A stretch of 64,000 nucleotides of DNA from Micavibrio sp. UBA6147. GTDB lineage: Bacteria > Pseudomonadota > Alphaproteobacteria > Micavibrionales > UBA1664. The DNA lies in contig DIUX01000001.1 in the NCBI GenBank assembly GCA_002423185.1, positions 702,050 to 766,049 of the forward strand. The letters run 5' to 3'. The translations under genes and the position numbers were made by a program. Under the pieces are notes generated by a model. The model made no database searches. It was not told where the DNA came from and worked only from the letters and a program-made list of their open reading frames with translations. Below are positions 1 through 8,717 of this stretch, one piece after another. How positions within the stretch are numbered: position 1 is the first letter of the stretch; the number at the start of each line of letters is the position of its first letter.

Positions 1-117
1 TTGCCGCAAGGCCTCGCCATGGCAAAAGACTGCATCGCCAAAGGCCATGCATGGAAAAAACTCAACGATTACAAAGATTTTTTATCGCGCCAAAGGCAAG
101 ATGCCCAAGACACATAG
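1..117 (+). CDS. 3' end of a gene cut by the window edge, possibly anthranilate phosphoribosyltransferase
   Basis: An open frame runs from base 1 to a TAG at 115-117 and gives 38 residues ending in DAQDT. The stretch GLAMAKDCIAKGHAWKKL resembles the last helix of TrpD proteins (pattern G-x-A-L-A-x-x-x-I-x-S-G-x-A-x-x-x-L). TrpD would act with TrpC, which lies nearby but on the opposite strand, so the usual trpGDC operon would be broken here. Only the C-terminal tail is visible, so the identity is an inference from a short motif; the presence of a real gene end is more certain than its name. Confidence 0.45.
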   Translation: MPQGLAMAKDCIAKGHAWKKLNDYKDFLSRQRQDAQDT

Positions 118-227
118 TTCTGCTCAAGCGTGCGAGAGCATGAACCACGAAAGCATGAACGGTGAAAAGCCGCATCCTCACAGCGCTCAAAACACTGACG
201 CCTTATAAATACGCACTGTAAATACGC

Positions 228-252
228 GTTTAAATACGCGCCGTATTTAAAC
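228..252. repeat. Perfect inverted repeat, 11-bp arms, 3-nt loop
   Basis: The arms at 228-238 and 242-252 are exact reverse complements around the loop CGC. The arms are AT-rich (GTTTAAATACG) and no T-run follows on either strand, so a rho-independent terminator is not obvious. It lies between two convergent transcripts, where a bidirectional stop or a protein-binding palindrome would both be plausible. Confidence 0.6.
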
Positions 253-446
253 AGCGGAGCACCGAAAAAGGCGCTTTTGTCACCGGACAAAAAACGCAAT
301 CTCCCGATACTAGGCACGCATGCCAGAGCCTCAAAACACTGAAAAAGCCACAGCGACACCAACGCGAGATACCGGCACAAGCCTAAAAACACCGAAAAAG
401 TCTATAAACGATGCTGGTCAACCTAAAAACACAGCCAAAAAATCCT

Positions 447-466
447 AAAAAACGGGCAAAAGCCCA
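447..466 (-). terminator. Probable terminator of lexA
   Basis: On the minus strand a GGGC/GCCC stem with a TTTT loop (454-465) is followed by six T, 28 bases beyond the lexA stop codon. The stem is only 4 to 5 bp, so the terminator would be weak. Confidence 0.4.
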
Positions 467-493
467 AAAACACGGGAAAACACTGGGAAACAC

Positions 494-1189
494 TTAGAAA
501 TACTGGCGAAACAGCCCCGAAATTTTGCCCTGAATGCGAATACGATCCGCCTCATAGGTGCGGATTTCGTAATGGCGGTTTTCTGGGATCAGATCAATAT
601 GACCACCGCGTTTGCGAAGGCGTTTTAACGTTGCCTCTTGCTCGTCAATCAAGGCCACGACAATATCGCCGTTTTCGGCGCGGTCGGTTTTCTTAATAAG
701 GACAATGTCTTGATCCTGTATCCCCGCCTCGATCATGGAATCCCCATCAATCATGAGAGCGTAGTGTTCGCCGCGCCCAAGCATGGATGAAGGAATATCA
801 ATCGTTTGCCCCTCATGCTGGATCGCCTCAATCGGCGAACCGGCGGCAATTTTGCCGCAAAGCGGCACGGGTGTAATCAGGCGTCTTTCCTGCTCCACCG
901 AAAAATCCTGTAGATTATGGACAAGGCGCGCCTTTTGCGCCGCCTCCGTCACGTCTTTTTCGCTCGGGGCATAGCCCTCTGGCAAGCGGCGCACGTTTAG
1001 CGCCCGCGCCTTGTTGGGGAGTCGCTCCAAAAACCCGCGCTCAACCAGTGCGTTGATAAGACGATGAATACCGGATTTGGATTTCAATCCCAGAGCAATT
1101 TTCATCTCATCAAACGACGGCGCAACATCGCCTTTTGCAATGCGCTCATGGATAAAGATCAAAAGATCCTGTTGCTTCTTCGTCAACAT
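494..1189 (-). CDS. lexA: LexA repressor, SOS response regulator
   Basis: LexA represses DNA-damage genes and cleaves itself when RecA filaments form. The 231-residue protein has an N-terminal winged helix-turn-helix (about 1-65, with the alphaproteobacterial SFDEMK and KSGIHRL motifs) and a C-terminal S24 peptidase domain. The self-cleavage bond Ala116-Gly117 (KIAAGSP), nucleophile Ser151 (DGDSM) and general base Lys189 (ATLKR) are all present. I chose the ATG at 1189 rather than the GTG at 1198 because an AGGTG ribosome site lies at proper spacing and family members start MLTKKQ. An SOS box overlaps its promoter, so autoregulation is expected. It follows trpC with its own promoter. Confidence 0.97.
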   Translation of the reverse strand: MLTKKQQDLLIFIHERIAKGDVAPSFDEMKIALGLKSKSGIHRLINALVERGFLERLPNKARALNVRRLPEGYAPSEKDVTEAAQKARLVHNLQDFSVEQERRLITPVPLCGKIAAGSPIEAIQHEGQTIDIPSSMLGRGEHYALMIDGDSMIEAGIQDQDIVLIKKTDRAENGDIVVALIDEQEATLKRLRKRGGHIDLIPENRHYEIRTYEADRIRIQGKISGLFRQYF

Positions 1190-1236
1190 ATCAAACACCT
1201 GATTTTAAAGGGTTGTAACAATACTTTTCATCTTTT

Positions 1237-1265
1237 GTTCTAGTTTAGTTCCTTATAAAAGTCAA
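1237..1265 (-). promoter_or_regulatory. lexA promoter with overlapping SOS box
   Basis: On the minus strand TTGACT (1260-1265) and TAGAAC (1237-1242) are separated by 17 bp. A direct-repeat operator GAAC-N7-GAAC occupies 1237-1251 and covers the -10 element. This is the LexA box form known from Alphaproteobacteria, unlike the CTGT-N8-ACAG box of gammaproteobacteria. Bound LexA would block RNA polymerase at its own gene. Confidence 0.85.
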
Positions 1266-1269
1266 TATA

Positions 1270-2082
1270 TTATAGACCAATAAGCGAACAAACGGCTTGC
1301 CCTACATCATCTTGCCGCATGAAATGCTCACCGATAAGGAACCCCGAATAACCAAATTGCATAAGTTTTTCAATATCATCGGATGACGACAATCCGCTTT
1401 CCGACACCCAAAAAACAGAATCCGGCATAAGCGGTGCCAAATCAAGACTTGTGCGCAGATCAACATCCAGCGTTTTCAGGTTGCGGTTATTGACACCGAC
1501 CAGATGAACGCCTTGCAAATCAAGGGCGCGGGCGAGTTCCGCCCCGTCGTGAACCTCGACCAACACGCTCATCCCAAGCGCAACCGCCAAGGCATGGAAA
1601 TCCGCCGCTTGCGAATCATCCAAGGCAGCCATAATCAACAACACACAATCGGCGCCGAGCAGGCGGGATTCATAAATTTGATACGCATCGACCATAAAAT
1701 CCTTGCGCAAGACCGGCAACGACACCGCAGCGCGCGCCGCCTTCAAATAATCATCATGGCCTTGAAAATATTGTTCCTCCGTCAAAATCGACAAACAGGC
1801 CGCCCCGCTGCGCTCATAAATTTGCGCCAAAGCAACAGGGTCAAAATCGGCGCGAATAAGCCCTTGGCTTGGCGAAGCCTTTTTAATCTCGGCGATCAAC
1901 GCCGGTTTACCGAGGCGTGATTGAGCCCGCAACGCGCCCAAGAAATCCCGCACGGCAAGGCTCTCCCCCTGCCCTTCATCCGCCAAACGCGCTTGCAATT
2001 GCACCATCGGACACGCGGTCTTACGCGCATCAACCCGCGCTTGCTTATCATCACAAATTTGCTGGAGCACACTCTTCGCCAC
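1270..2082 (-). CDS. trpC: Indole-3-glycerol phosphate synthase
   Basis: TrpC closes the indole ring in tryptophan synthesis, converting CdRP to indole-3-glycerol phosphate in the cytoplasm. The 270-residue single-domain TIM barrel shows the family signature AEIKKASPSQG (Glu66, Lys68/69), the active-site Lys127 in LRKDF, Glu177 in LVEVHD and the phosphate-binding NNRNLKT (198-204). There is no fused TrpF domain. Translation starts at a GTG with AAGGGA 8 bases upstream. It lies 16 bp after comEC, so the two are probably co-transcribed; no trpF or trpB is seen here. Confidence 0.96.
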   Translation of the reverse strand: MAKSVLQQICDDKQARVDARKTACPMVQLQARLADEGQGESLAVRDFLGALRAQSRLGKPALIAEIKKASPSQGLIRADFDPVALAQIYERSGAACLSILTEEQYFQGHDDYLKAARAAVSLPVLRKDFMVDAYQIYESRLLGADCVLLIMAALDDSQAADFHALAVALGMSVLVEVHDGAELARALDLQGVHLVGVNNRNLKTLDVDLRTSLDLAPLMPDSVFWVSESGLSSSDDIEKLMQFGYSGFLIGEHFMRQDDVGQAVCSLIGL

Positions 2083-2098
2083 GGCTCATCCCTTGGAA

Positions 2099-4393
2099 TT
2101 ATAAAGTTTCGGAACGATTTGAAAAATCTTTGAAGGCTTTGCGTTGATTCGGGGTTGTCCAAGGACGTTTTCCGCGCAAATCTTCAACCGACACCATACT
2201 GCCCTTCCCCGACCAAAAGTCAACGATCAAGGCGTGCGTTCCCTCGCGCCAGAAATCAAAAAAATCATAGCTGCGCACATTGTTGCCGCGGCACGCTTTT
2301 TTGCGTTCCCATGGAACAGGCCGCGCAACGATAATAAAATCAGCCTGTTGCCGCGCACAAGCTTCGTCAAACAGCAATGGATCGAACAAATACTCCACGC
2401 GGATGACCCGCTCATTGCGCGCCCCCTGAAGCGTCAAAAAACACCCAAACGCATCACATGACGCATCATCCTTTGCACGCGGTTCCGCGCTTTGCTCATC
2501 CCCCGTCAGGCCATAAAACTCTTGAACTTGTTCTTTCACAAAGCGCGGCGGCACGCGCGGTTCATGGCGCAATGCGCCGTCCACGCTCCGGTATGAAATC
2601 GTCAAAGGGTCATCATGAACGAGCATCACAAGCGAAGGCGCAGTGACCCAGAAAAACCCGCCGCACACGGTGCATAATAGGGTCAAAAGAGCCTTGACCC
2701 GCACACCCCGCACCAAGCAACACACGAGAAAAGCCATACTGAAACACAGCATCGCCGCATCGGGAATCTGCGCGATATGAAGCGTTGCATGCGGCAATGT
2801 GCCAACCGTTTGCGCCGCGGTCAAAATGACGTCAACGCCGTATTCCATGACGCGAAAACACAGTGCCGACAGCCCTTCAAACGGCGCAAACACCAAGGCC
2901 ATAATCGCCGCCGGCATCACCACGAGGCTCATCACCGGCATCGCCGCAACATTACCGAGCAATCCATAGGCATTAAAACGCCCGAAATGATAAACCGAGA
3001 ACAACGACGTCGCGAGCGTCGCGATAATGGAGGTCAGGATAATCCCGCCCAGATAATAAAGCGGCTTTAAAACCGGCGAAGCCGCCTCCATGCGGCCATT
3101 ATCCCGCTTGCGCCGAACATACCACTCATAAAATGCGATCAAGGCCACCACAGCCGCGAATGATAATTGAAAACTGGGGTTCAAAACACTGTCCGGTCGA
3201 TAAGCGATGACGGCCAAAGCCGCGATGGCAACCAAACGCAAACTGAGCGCCCGCCGATCCAACATAACCGCGAGCAAAACAACCCCCGTCATTAATGTTG
3301 CCCGCTGTGTCGGAATGGTCGCCCCCGCCATGAACATATAGAACACCGCACTGAGAAGCGCCAAAAACGCCGCGTATTTTTTGATCGGGTAATTCAACGC
3401 AAGAAAGGGCCATAGCGCCATCATAAAACGCGACACAAAAAACACAAATCCGGACACTAGCCCGATATGAAGACCCGATATTGCCAATAAATGCGCCAGA
3501 CCTGACCCGCGGATGACCTCCATTTGATCCTCCGGAATAGCCGCACGGTCGCCCGTCACCAAGGCTTTTGATACGGATGCGGCAAGTGGGTCTTGAACCG
3601 TCTCAATACGCTGGTTCACCTTATGCCGCACGGTTTCAAAAAAACGTGATACTCCGTTCGAAAGACCCTGCGTTTGTTCCGGCGTGGCCTCGATAAGGCG
3701 TTCCTGCCCCAGCGTGAAGCCCACGGCGCCAATACCGTCAAAATAAGCCTTTCTTTGAAAATCATATCCTTGCGGCAAAACCGGACGCGAAGGCGGGGTC
3801 AACTTCGCCAAAATCTCGATTTGCGCCCCTGGCACAAAATCAGGATGCATATGATAGCTGCGCAGCCGCACCGCATGGGGGGTCATTGCGGGGTCAAGCC
3901 TTTCAATCATCACATCTTCCAACAGCACCATCGCGGCTTTTTCATCAACGCGTGACACGTTTTTGATGCGCCCTTGCAGCATCACCGGCCCCATTTGCTT
4001 GGTCACCAAAGGCGTATGCAATTGCATCGTGCGCAGTGTCGCAACACTGAACCCCATCGCGGCCATAAAAACAGCCATGACCGCAAGATAAGCATATCCG
4101 GCGAAGGCATGATCCATCCGCCGAATTTTGAACGCCAGCCACCCCAAAGCGCCGCATCCTGTGAGGCCGCTCCACAAGGAAGGCTCAAACTTGAGTGAAA
4201 AATACACCAAAACACCCATGCCGAAAAACACCGGAGCCCATAAAAAAGAACGGAATTTATTGTCCTCGACAAACTCGGATACGGCCTGATCAAACCGCGC
4301 GGGCAAGCGCCGCATCGTGCGCGCCACAGAGCGTCCGAAAGGCGTATTTGAAACGACCTTCGGTTTCATTTGGCTGGATGGCAAGATCGGCAT
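2099..4393 (-). CDS. comEC: ComEC/Rec2-family DNA uptake channel protein
   Basis: ComEC forms the inner-membrane channel for transforming DNA. The 764-residue product has an N-terminal DUF4131-like OB region (about 100-260), then the multi-pass competence domain with the hallmark HLLAISGLHIGL, and a C-terminal region where the metallo-beta-lactamase-like domain is degenerate or missing, as in many proteobacterial short forms. The ATG at 4393 with an AGGGG ribosome site was preferred to a GTG at 4456, which would leave only 23 bp to the divergent gltX. Next to lexA and gltX it matches the usual alphaproteobacterial order. Whether the cell is naturally competent cannot be told from this. Confidence 0.9.
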   Translation of the reverse strand: MPILPSSQMKPKVVSNTPFGRSVARTMRRLPARFDQAVSEFVEDNKFRSFLWAPVFFGMGVLVYFSLKFEPSLWSGLTGCGALGWLAFKIRRMDHAFAGYAYLAVMAVFMAAMGFSVATLRTMQLHTPLVTKQMGPVMLQGRIKNVSRVDEKAAMVLLEDVMIERLDPAMTPHAVRLRSYHMHPDFVPGAQIEILAKLTPPSRPVLPQGYDFQRKAYFDGIGAVGFTLGQERLIEATPEQTQGLSNGVSRFFETVRHKVNQRIETVQDPLAASVSKALVTGDRAAIPEDQMEVIRGSGLAHLLAISGLHIGLVSGFVFFVSRFMMALWPFLALNYPIKKYAAFLALLSAVFYMFMAGATIPTQRATLMTGVVLLAVMLDRRALSLRLVAIAALAVIAYRPDSVLNPSFQLSFAAVVALIAFYEWYVRRKRDNGRMEAASPVLKPLYYLGGIILTSIIATLATSLFSVYHFGRFNAYGLLGNVAAMPVMSLVVMPAAIMALVFAPFEGLSALCFRVMEYGVDVILTAAQTVGTLPHATLHIAQIPDAAMLCFSMAFLVCCLVRGVRVKALLTLLCTVCGGFFWVTAPSLVMLVHDDPLTISYRSVDGALRHEPRVPPRFVKEQVQEFYGLTGDEQSAEPRAKDDASCDAFGCFLTLQGARNERVIRVEYLFDPLLFDEACARQQADFIIVARPVPWERKKACRGNNVRSYDFFDFWREGTHALIVDFWSGKGSMVSVEDLRGKRPWTTPNQRKAFKDFSNRSETL

Positions 4394-4479
4394 ATCCACG
4401 CTTTGCCCCTTGTTTTCTTTTGTGTATAGCACTAAAACTATTTCCACGCTAAACACATATACAGCATGGTCAAGATACG

Positions 4480-5892
4480 ATGACGATTGTAACCCGCTTC
4501 CCCCCCTCCCCGACCGGATTTTTGCACATTGGCAATGCGCGCACGGCGCTTTTTAACTGGTGCTTTGCGCGGCATCATGGCGGTCAATTCTTGCTCCGCA
4601 TCGAAGACACCGACCATGAGCGCTCAACCCAGCCCGCCATTGACGCTATTTTTGAGGCGTTGAACTGGATGGGGCTTGATTGGGACAACGAAGAGATTGT
4701 CTACCAATCCAAACGCGCCGACCGCCATGTTGAGGTCGCCCGCGAAATGGTTGCCAAGGGTCAGGCCTATTATTGCTATTGCTCGCCCGAGGAACTCCAA
4801 ACCATGCGTGACGAGGCCAAGGCCAATGGCGACCAGCCGCGCTATAACGGCTATTGGCGCGACCGCGACCAGTCCGAAGCACCCGAAGGGGTCAAACCCG
4901 TCATCCGCATCAAAGCGCCGCAAAATGGGGTCATCACGATCCCCGATATGGTGCAGGGCGATGTCACGGTCGATAATAAACAGCTCGACGACTTTATCTT
5001 GGTGCGCAGTGACGGCACGCCGACTTATATGCTCGCCGTTGTGGTTGACGATTATGATATGGGTGTGACCCACGTCATGCGCGGCGACGACCATTTGAAC
5101 AACGCGTTTCGCCAGCGTGTCATCTACGACAATATGGGCTGGAATCTCCCCGTTTACGCGCATTTACCGCTCCTGCACGGGGAAGACGGCGCGAAGTTTT
5201 CAAAGCGTCACGGCGCCCTAGGCGTGATGGATTATGCCCGCCTTGGCTATGTTCCGGCGGCGCTGAATAACCAATTAATGCGCATGGGTTGGTCGCACGG
5301 CGATGAGGAAATTATCGCGATGGCGCAGGCCGTTGAATGGTTCGATGGCACCAGCATCAACCGCGCCCCCGCCCGTTTCGATGTCAAGAAACTTGATTTC
5401 CTCAACGCGCATTACATAAAAAACATGGATGATGATGCGTTGCTTCAAGCGCTGCTCGCGTTCCACAACATTACAGACTTGTCCGCCGCGAAACAACAAG
5501 CCTTGCTTAAAGGCCTTCCCGACCTCAAAGAACGCGCAACGACCTTGATCGACCTTTGGACGGACGCCCAGATTTACATCCAAGACTTGCCCCTGTCTTA
5601 TGAGGACAAGGCTATGTCTAATCTTACGTCTGAAAATACAAACACTCTCAATACGTTAATAGAAAGAATGAATGTATTGGATTCATTCACGCCAGAGCGC
5701 ATAGACGATGTTTTAAAGGGCGTTGCCAATGATTTGCACGACGGTAAATTCGGCAAAGTCGGGATGCCGCTTCGCGCCGCATTGACCGGCCGCGCCAATT
5801 CTCCCGCCCTGCCAAACATCGCCGCCGCGATCGGCAAAGAAGAAACCCTGCGCCGCATCGCCGCCGCCGTAAAAATCGCGCAATCGCGCTAG
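4480..5892 (+). CDS. gltX: Glutamyl-tRNA synthetase
   Basis: This class Ib enzyme charges tRNA-Glu, and probably also tRNA-Gln if an amidotransferase pathway is used as in most Alphaproteobacteria. The 470-residue protein has the HIGH-type motif as HIGN (16-19) after PPSPTGFL and the KMSKS-type motif as KFSKR (239-243), followed by the helical anticodon-binding domain. The length is typical of GluRS. It is transcribed alone, divergently from comEC. Alphaproteobacteria often carry two gltX copies; which one this is cannot be decided here. Confidence 0.97.
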   Translation: MTIVTRFPPSPTGFLHIGNARTALFNWCFARHHGGQFLLRIEDTDHERSTQPAIDAIFEALNWMGLDWDNEEIVYQSKRADRHVEVAREMVAKGQAYYCYCSPEELQTMRDEAKANGDQPRYNGYWRDRDQSEAPEGVKPVIRIKAPQNGVITIPDMVQGDVTVDNKQLDDFILVRSDGTPTYMLAVVVDDYDMGVTHVMRGDDHLNNAFRQRVIYDNMGWNLPVYAHLPLLHGEDGAKFSKRHGALGVMDYARLGYVPAALNNQLMRMGWSHGDEEIIAMAQAVEWFDGTSINRAPARFDVKKLDFLNAHYIKNMDDDALLQALLAFHNITDLSAAKQQALLKGLPDLKERATTLIDLWTDAQIYIQDLPLSYEDKAMSNLTSENTNTLNTLIERMNVLDSFTPERIDDVLKGVANDLHDGKFGKVGMPLRAALTGRANSPALPNIAAAIGKEETLRRIAAAVKIAQSR

Positions 5893-5902
5893 AACACACG
5901 CT

Positions 5903-5930
5903 CTGCGCCCCATAACACATGCGGGCGCAG
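5903..5930 (+). terminator. Hairpin after gltX, possible terminator
   Basis: Perfect 8-bp arms CTGCGCCC (5903-5910) and GGGCGCAG (5923-5930) enclose a 12-nt loop, 11 bases after the gltX stop. No clear T-run follows, only a mixed pyrimidine stretch and then nine C (5939-5947), so termination may need Rho. Confidence 0.4.
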
Positions 5931-5969
5931 CTTCACATCCCCCCCCCTATTATCAAGTATCAAGAGCCA

Positions 5970-5998
5970 TTGATCTCGTCCCGTGATCGGCGTACAAT
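5970..5998 (+). promoter_or_regulatory. Candidate sigma-70 promoter of gltA
   Basis: TTGATC (5970-5975) and TACAAT (5993-5998) are spaced by 17 bp. Transcription would begin near 6005 and give a leader of about 140 nt before the gltA ATG. A tract of nine C lies about 22 bp upstream of the -35 element. Confidence 0.55.
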
Positions 5999-6144
5999 GC
6001 ATAGCGCGCATACGGCAATCGCATAAATCTTTTTCGCGCATTCCGTCATTAAATCCTTCTTAACGATAAGCGCGTATTACCTTAAGACCGGATCAGACCA
6101 TCCAGACCGTTCAGCCCACCCACAAAAGACCAGAGGTTATTCAA

Positions 6145-7449
6145 ATGAGTGAGAATCAAAAAACATTTACCCTGAAAAATGACCAGACCGGCGAGAGCTG
6201 GGTTCTGCCTATCATTGACGGGACAGTCGGGCCGAGCGTTATCGACATCCGCAAACTTTATGCCGACACGGGTCACTTCACCTTCGACCCCAGTTTTACC
6301 TCAACGGGGAGCTGTAAATCACGCCTCACCTATATTGACGGTGAGCAAGGCATTTTGATGCATCGCGGCTATACCATCCAAGAACTCGCCGAAAAAAGCA
6401 CCTTCTTGGAAGTCGCTTATTTGCTCCTGAACGGCGATTTGCCGAACCAGCCACAAATGGCGCAATTCAACCAAGACATCACCTATCACACCATGGTGCA
6501 TGAACAAGTCCGCCAATTCTTTAACGGGTTCCGCCGTGACGGACATCCGATGGCGATTATGTGCGGTGTGGTCGGCGCTTTGTCTGCGTTTTATCATGAC
6601 TCATTGGACATTTGGGATCCGCGCCAACGCGAAATATCTGCCCACCGTTTGATTGCCAAAACACCGACTCTCGCGGCGATGGCGTTGAAATATTCGGTTG
6701 GACAGCCTTTCGTTTACCCACGCAACGATATGGGCTTTGCTGAAAACTTCCTGCATATGTGTTTCTCCGTTCCGGCGGAACCTTATGTCGTGCGCAAATC
6801 CATTGCCAAAGCCATGGATAAAATCCTTATTCTGCACGCCGACCACGAACAAAACGCCTCAACATCGACCGTGCGCCTTGCCGGTTCATCCCAAGCCAAC
6901 CCGTTTGCGTGTATCGCTTCGGGTATTGCATCCTTGTGGGGCCCCGCGCATGGCGGCGCAAACCAAGCGGTGCTTGAGATGCTCTATGAAATCGGTTCCA
7001 AAGACCGCATTCCGGAATTCATCAAACGCGCCAAAGACAAGGACGATCCGTTCCGCCTCATGGGCTTTGGCCACCGCGTCTACAAAAACTACGACCCGCG
7101 TGCATCGGTTCTTAAAGAAGCCTGCAACGAAGTTCTGGACGATCTCGGCGTGCGGGATGACCCGCTTCTCGCCCTCGCGATGGAGCTGGAGCGTATTGCG
7201 TTGGAAGACGACTATTTCGTCAGCCGCCAACTCTTCCCGAATGTCGATTTCTATTCCGGTATCATCTTGAAGGCCATCGGCTTCCCGCTCTCGATGTTCA
7301 CCGTGCTGTTCGCGATTTCAAGAACGGTCGGATGGGTTGCACAATGGAAAGAAATGATCGAAGAGCCTGCCCTGCGTATCGGTCGCCCGCGCCAGCTTTA
7401 CACAGGCCCGGCACAGCGCCCCTATATTGACCTAGATAAGCGCAGCTAA
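6145..7449 (+). CDS. gltA: Citrate synthase
   Basis: GltA condenses oxaloacetate and acetyl-CoA at the entry to the TCA cycle. The 434-residue length and the N-terminal beta-rich segment (about 1-60) mark the hexameric type II enzyme of Gram-negative bacteria, which is normally inhibited by NADH. The catalytic triad is present as His269 (GPAHGGAN), His310 ([13 protein letters not shown]) and Asp368 (VDFYSG). An AGAGG ribosome site precedes the ATG. It is a single-gene unit converging on lpxB. Confidence 0.98.
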   Translation: MSENQKTFTLKNDQTGESWVLPIIDGTVGPSVIDIRKLYADTGHFTFDPSFTSTGSCKSRLTYIDGEQGILMHRGYTIQELAEKSTFLEVAYLLLNGDLPNQPQMAQFNQDITYHTMVHEQVRQFFNGFRRDGHPMAIMCGVVGALSAFYHDSLDIWDPRQREISAHRLIAKTPTLAAMALKYSVGQPFVYPRNDMGFAENFLHMCFSVPAEPYVVRKSIAKAMDKILILHADHEQNASTSTVRLAGSSQANPFACIASGIASLWGPAHGGANQAVLEMLYEIGSKDRIPEFIKRAKDKDDPFRLMGFGHRVYKNYDPRASVLKEACNEVLDDLGVRDDPLLALAMELERIALEDDYFVSRQLFPNVDFYSGIILKAIGFPLSMFTVLFAISRTVGWVAQWKEMIEEPALRIGRPRQLYTGPAQRPYIDLDKRS

Positions 7450-7463
7450 ACCACGCATTTAAA

Positions 7464-7497
7464 GTTCTGCGCGCTCATGACGATTGGTGCGCAGAAC
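7464..7497. terminator. Hairpin between convergent gltA and lpxB
   Basis: Perfect 9-bp arms GTTCTGCGC (7464-7472) and GCGCAGAAC (7489-7497) with a 16-nt loop begin 15 bases after the gltA stop and run into the lpxB 3' end. It could end both transcripts, though no T-run follows on the plus strand. Confidence 0.45.
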
Positions 7498-8716
7498 ATC
7501 GCAGAACATCAATAATAAAATCAATGGCCTGATCCGCCGCCGACTTGGAAGTTTTTCCATTTTTGGTATGGCGGATCAGGTTTTTTATATCCGCTATGCC
7601 GCGCCGCATGTCGGACACATCGCCGCCCGCCAAGACCTGCTCTACAAAATCGGCGATATCCTGCGGCTTGCAATCATCTTGAATAAACTCCGGAAACACG
7701 CGCCGCCCCATCATAATATTGCCAAGATGGGCGAAGGCTACCTTTACAAGCTGTTTGCCGATGGCAAAGCTCAGCCTATTCATCCGATACGCAATACAAT
7801 GCGGCGTTCCGGCATAGGCGAGTTCCAGCCCAACCGTTCCCGACACCGCAACGGCGCAATCCACCGCGCGAAAGGCCATATACCGGTCTTGCGGAGCGAT
7901 AAAGCGCAGCTGATCTGAGGCTGTTACTCTCGCTTTTGCTAAGGCCTCCTCAATCAAGCCCTTCACATGCGGCAAGGCCGGAATCAAAAATACGGTATCA
8001 GAGCGCCGCCCGTCCACAAGGCGTAAAACCGCCGCCAAATCAGCGCCAAGGCGCTTAACTTCACCCTTACGGCTCCCGAACAGCAAACAAACAAGCTGCG
8101 CATCGCGTGATAATCCGAGATTTTCCCGCGCCTCATCGCGCGATGGCAACGGGTCAATCTTGGCGGTCAATGGGTGGCCGACATACCGCGCCGCAAGGCC
8201 ATAAGGCTCAAAATACGGCGGTTCAAACGGCAAGACACACATCAAACCATCCAAGAAGGCCGCGATTTTTTGGGCTCGCCCTGCCCGCCACGCCCAAACG
8301 GTCGGCGCAACATAGTGAATAAGCTTTATATCCGGACACAACGCCCGCACCCGCTTTGCCACCCTGAAATTAAAATCCGGCGCGTCAATGGTGATAACAA
8401 GATCGGGGCGTGTTGCATGAATATGCGTAACGACCTGTTTCATCCGCCTCAAGATACGCGGCAAGGCGGGCAAAACCTCCACCAGCCCCATCACTGATAA
8501 ATCCGTCATCTCAAACAGATTTTCAAAGACGGGCGGAGTACTTGCAGCGCTCTCACCGCCGCTGTTTCGCATACTGGTTCCACCAACACCGCTCAAGCGA
8601 ATATTCGGAAATCGCGCCCGCAGCGCCTCACATAAGCGCCCGCCAAGCACGTCGCCCGATTCTTCCCCCGCAATCACCACAACATGGCGCAGATCAACCG
8701 CATGATGGGAATTCAT
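7475..8716 (-). CDS. lpxB: Lipid-A-disaccharide synthase
   Basis: LpxB, a GT19 glycosyltransferase at the inner face of the membrane, joins lipid X to UDP-2,3-diacylglucosamine. The 413-residue protein begins with the family motif IAGEESGDVLGGRL and contains VGHPLTAKID and the C-terminal nucleotide-binding region (GTVGLELAYAGTPHC). The ATG at 8716 follows the lpxI stop by one base (TGAAATG), with GGCGGG upstream; an in-frame ATG at 8728 is the alternative. It is the last gene of the envelope operon. A 10-bp tandem repeat at 7491-7510 changes its final frame. Confidence 0.95.
   Translation of the reverse strand: MNSHHAVDLRHVVVIAGEESGDVLGGRLCEALRARFPNIRLSGVGGTSMRNSGGESAASTPPVFENLFEMTDLSVMGLVEVLPALPRILRRMKQVVTHIHATRPDLVITIDAPDFNFRVAKRVRALCPDIKLIHYVAPTVWAWRAGRAQKIAAFLDGLMCVLPFEPPYFEPYGLAARYVGHPLTAKIDPLPSRDEARENLGLSRDAQLVCLLFGSRKGEVKRLGADLAAVLRLVDGRRSDTVFLIPALPHVKGLIEEALAKARVTASDQLRFIAPQDRYMAFRAVDCAVAVSGTVGLELAYAGTPHCIAYRMNRLSFAIGKQLVKVAFAHLGNIMMGRRVFPEFIQDDCKPQDIADFVEQVLAGGDVSDMRRGIADIKNLIRHTKNGKTSKSAADQAIDFIIDVLRCSAHQSS
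7491..7510. repeat. 10-bp perfect tandem duplication in the lpxB 3' end
   Basis: GCAGAACATC occurs twice, back to back (7491-7500 and 7501-7510), inside the lpxB reading frame. Ten bases is not a multiple of three, so the duplication shifts the downstream frame. With one copy the frame would read on past the present stop (7475-7477) to a TAA at 7459-7461. Confidence 0.8.
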
Positions 8717-8717
8717 T

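Larger units (their letters stand above)
118..493. other. Intergenic region between two convergent genes, with degenerate short repeats
   Basis: No credible gene is present. The segment carries a perfect 11-bp inverted repeat at 228-252, several degenerate copies of a motif like CCTAAAAACACCGAAAAAG (near 185, 328, 381, 421 and 462), and a short terminator-like hairpin at 454-465. A 107-codon minus-strand frame (69-392) has a Cys/Phe-rich composition unlike a real protein and is not called. Confidence 0.5.

Noticed and set aside
69..392. 107-codon minus-strand frame before lexA
   Set aside because: Cys/Phe/Arg-rich composition without domain features, overlaps the end of the plus-strand fragment and the repeat region, and reads through a perfect palindrome.
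180..500. Possible CRISPR array in the repeat-rich region after lexA
   Set aside because: The repeats are short, degenerate and unevenly spaced with similar spacers; there is no cas gene.
4393..4456. Upstream GTG start of comEC
   Set aside because: It would run into the divergent gltX promoter region and lacks a ribosome site, whereas the ATG at 4393 has one.
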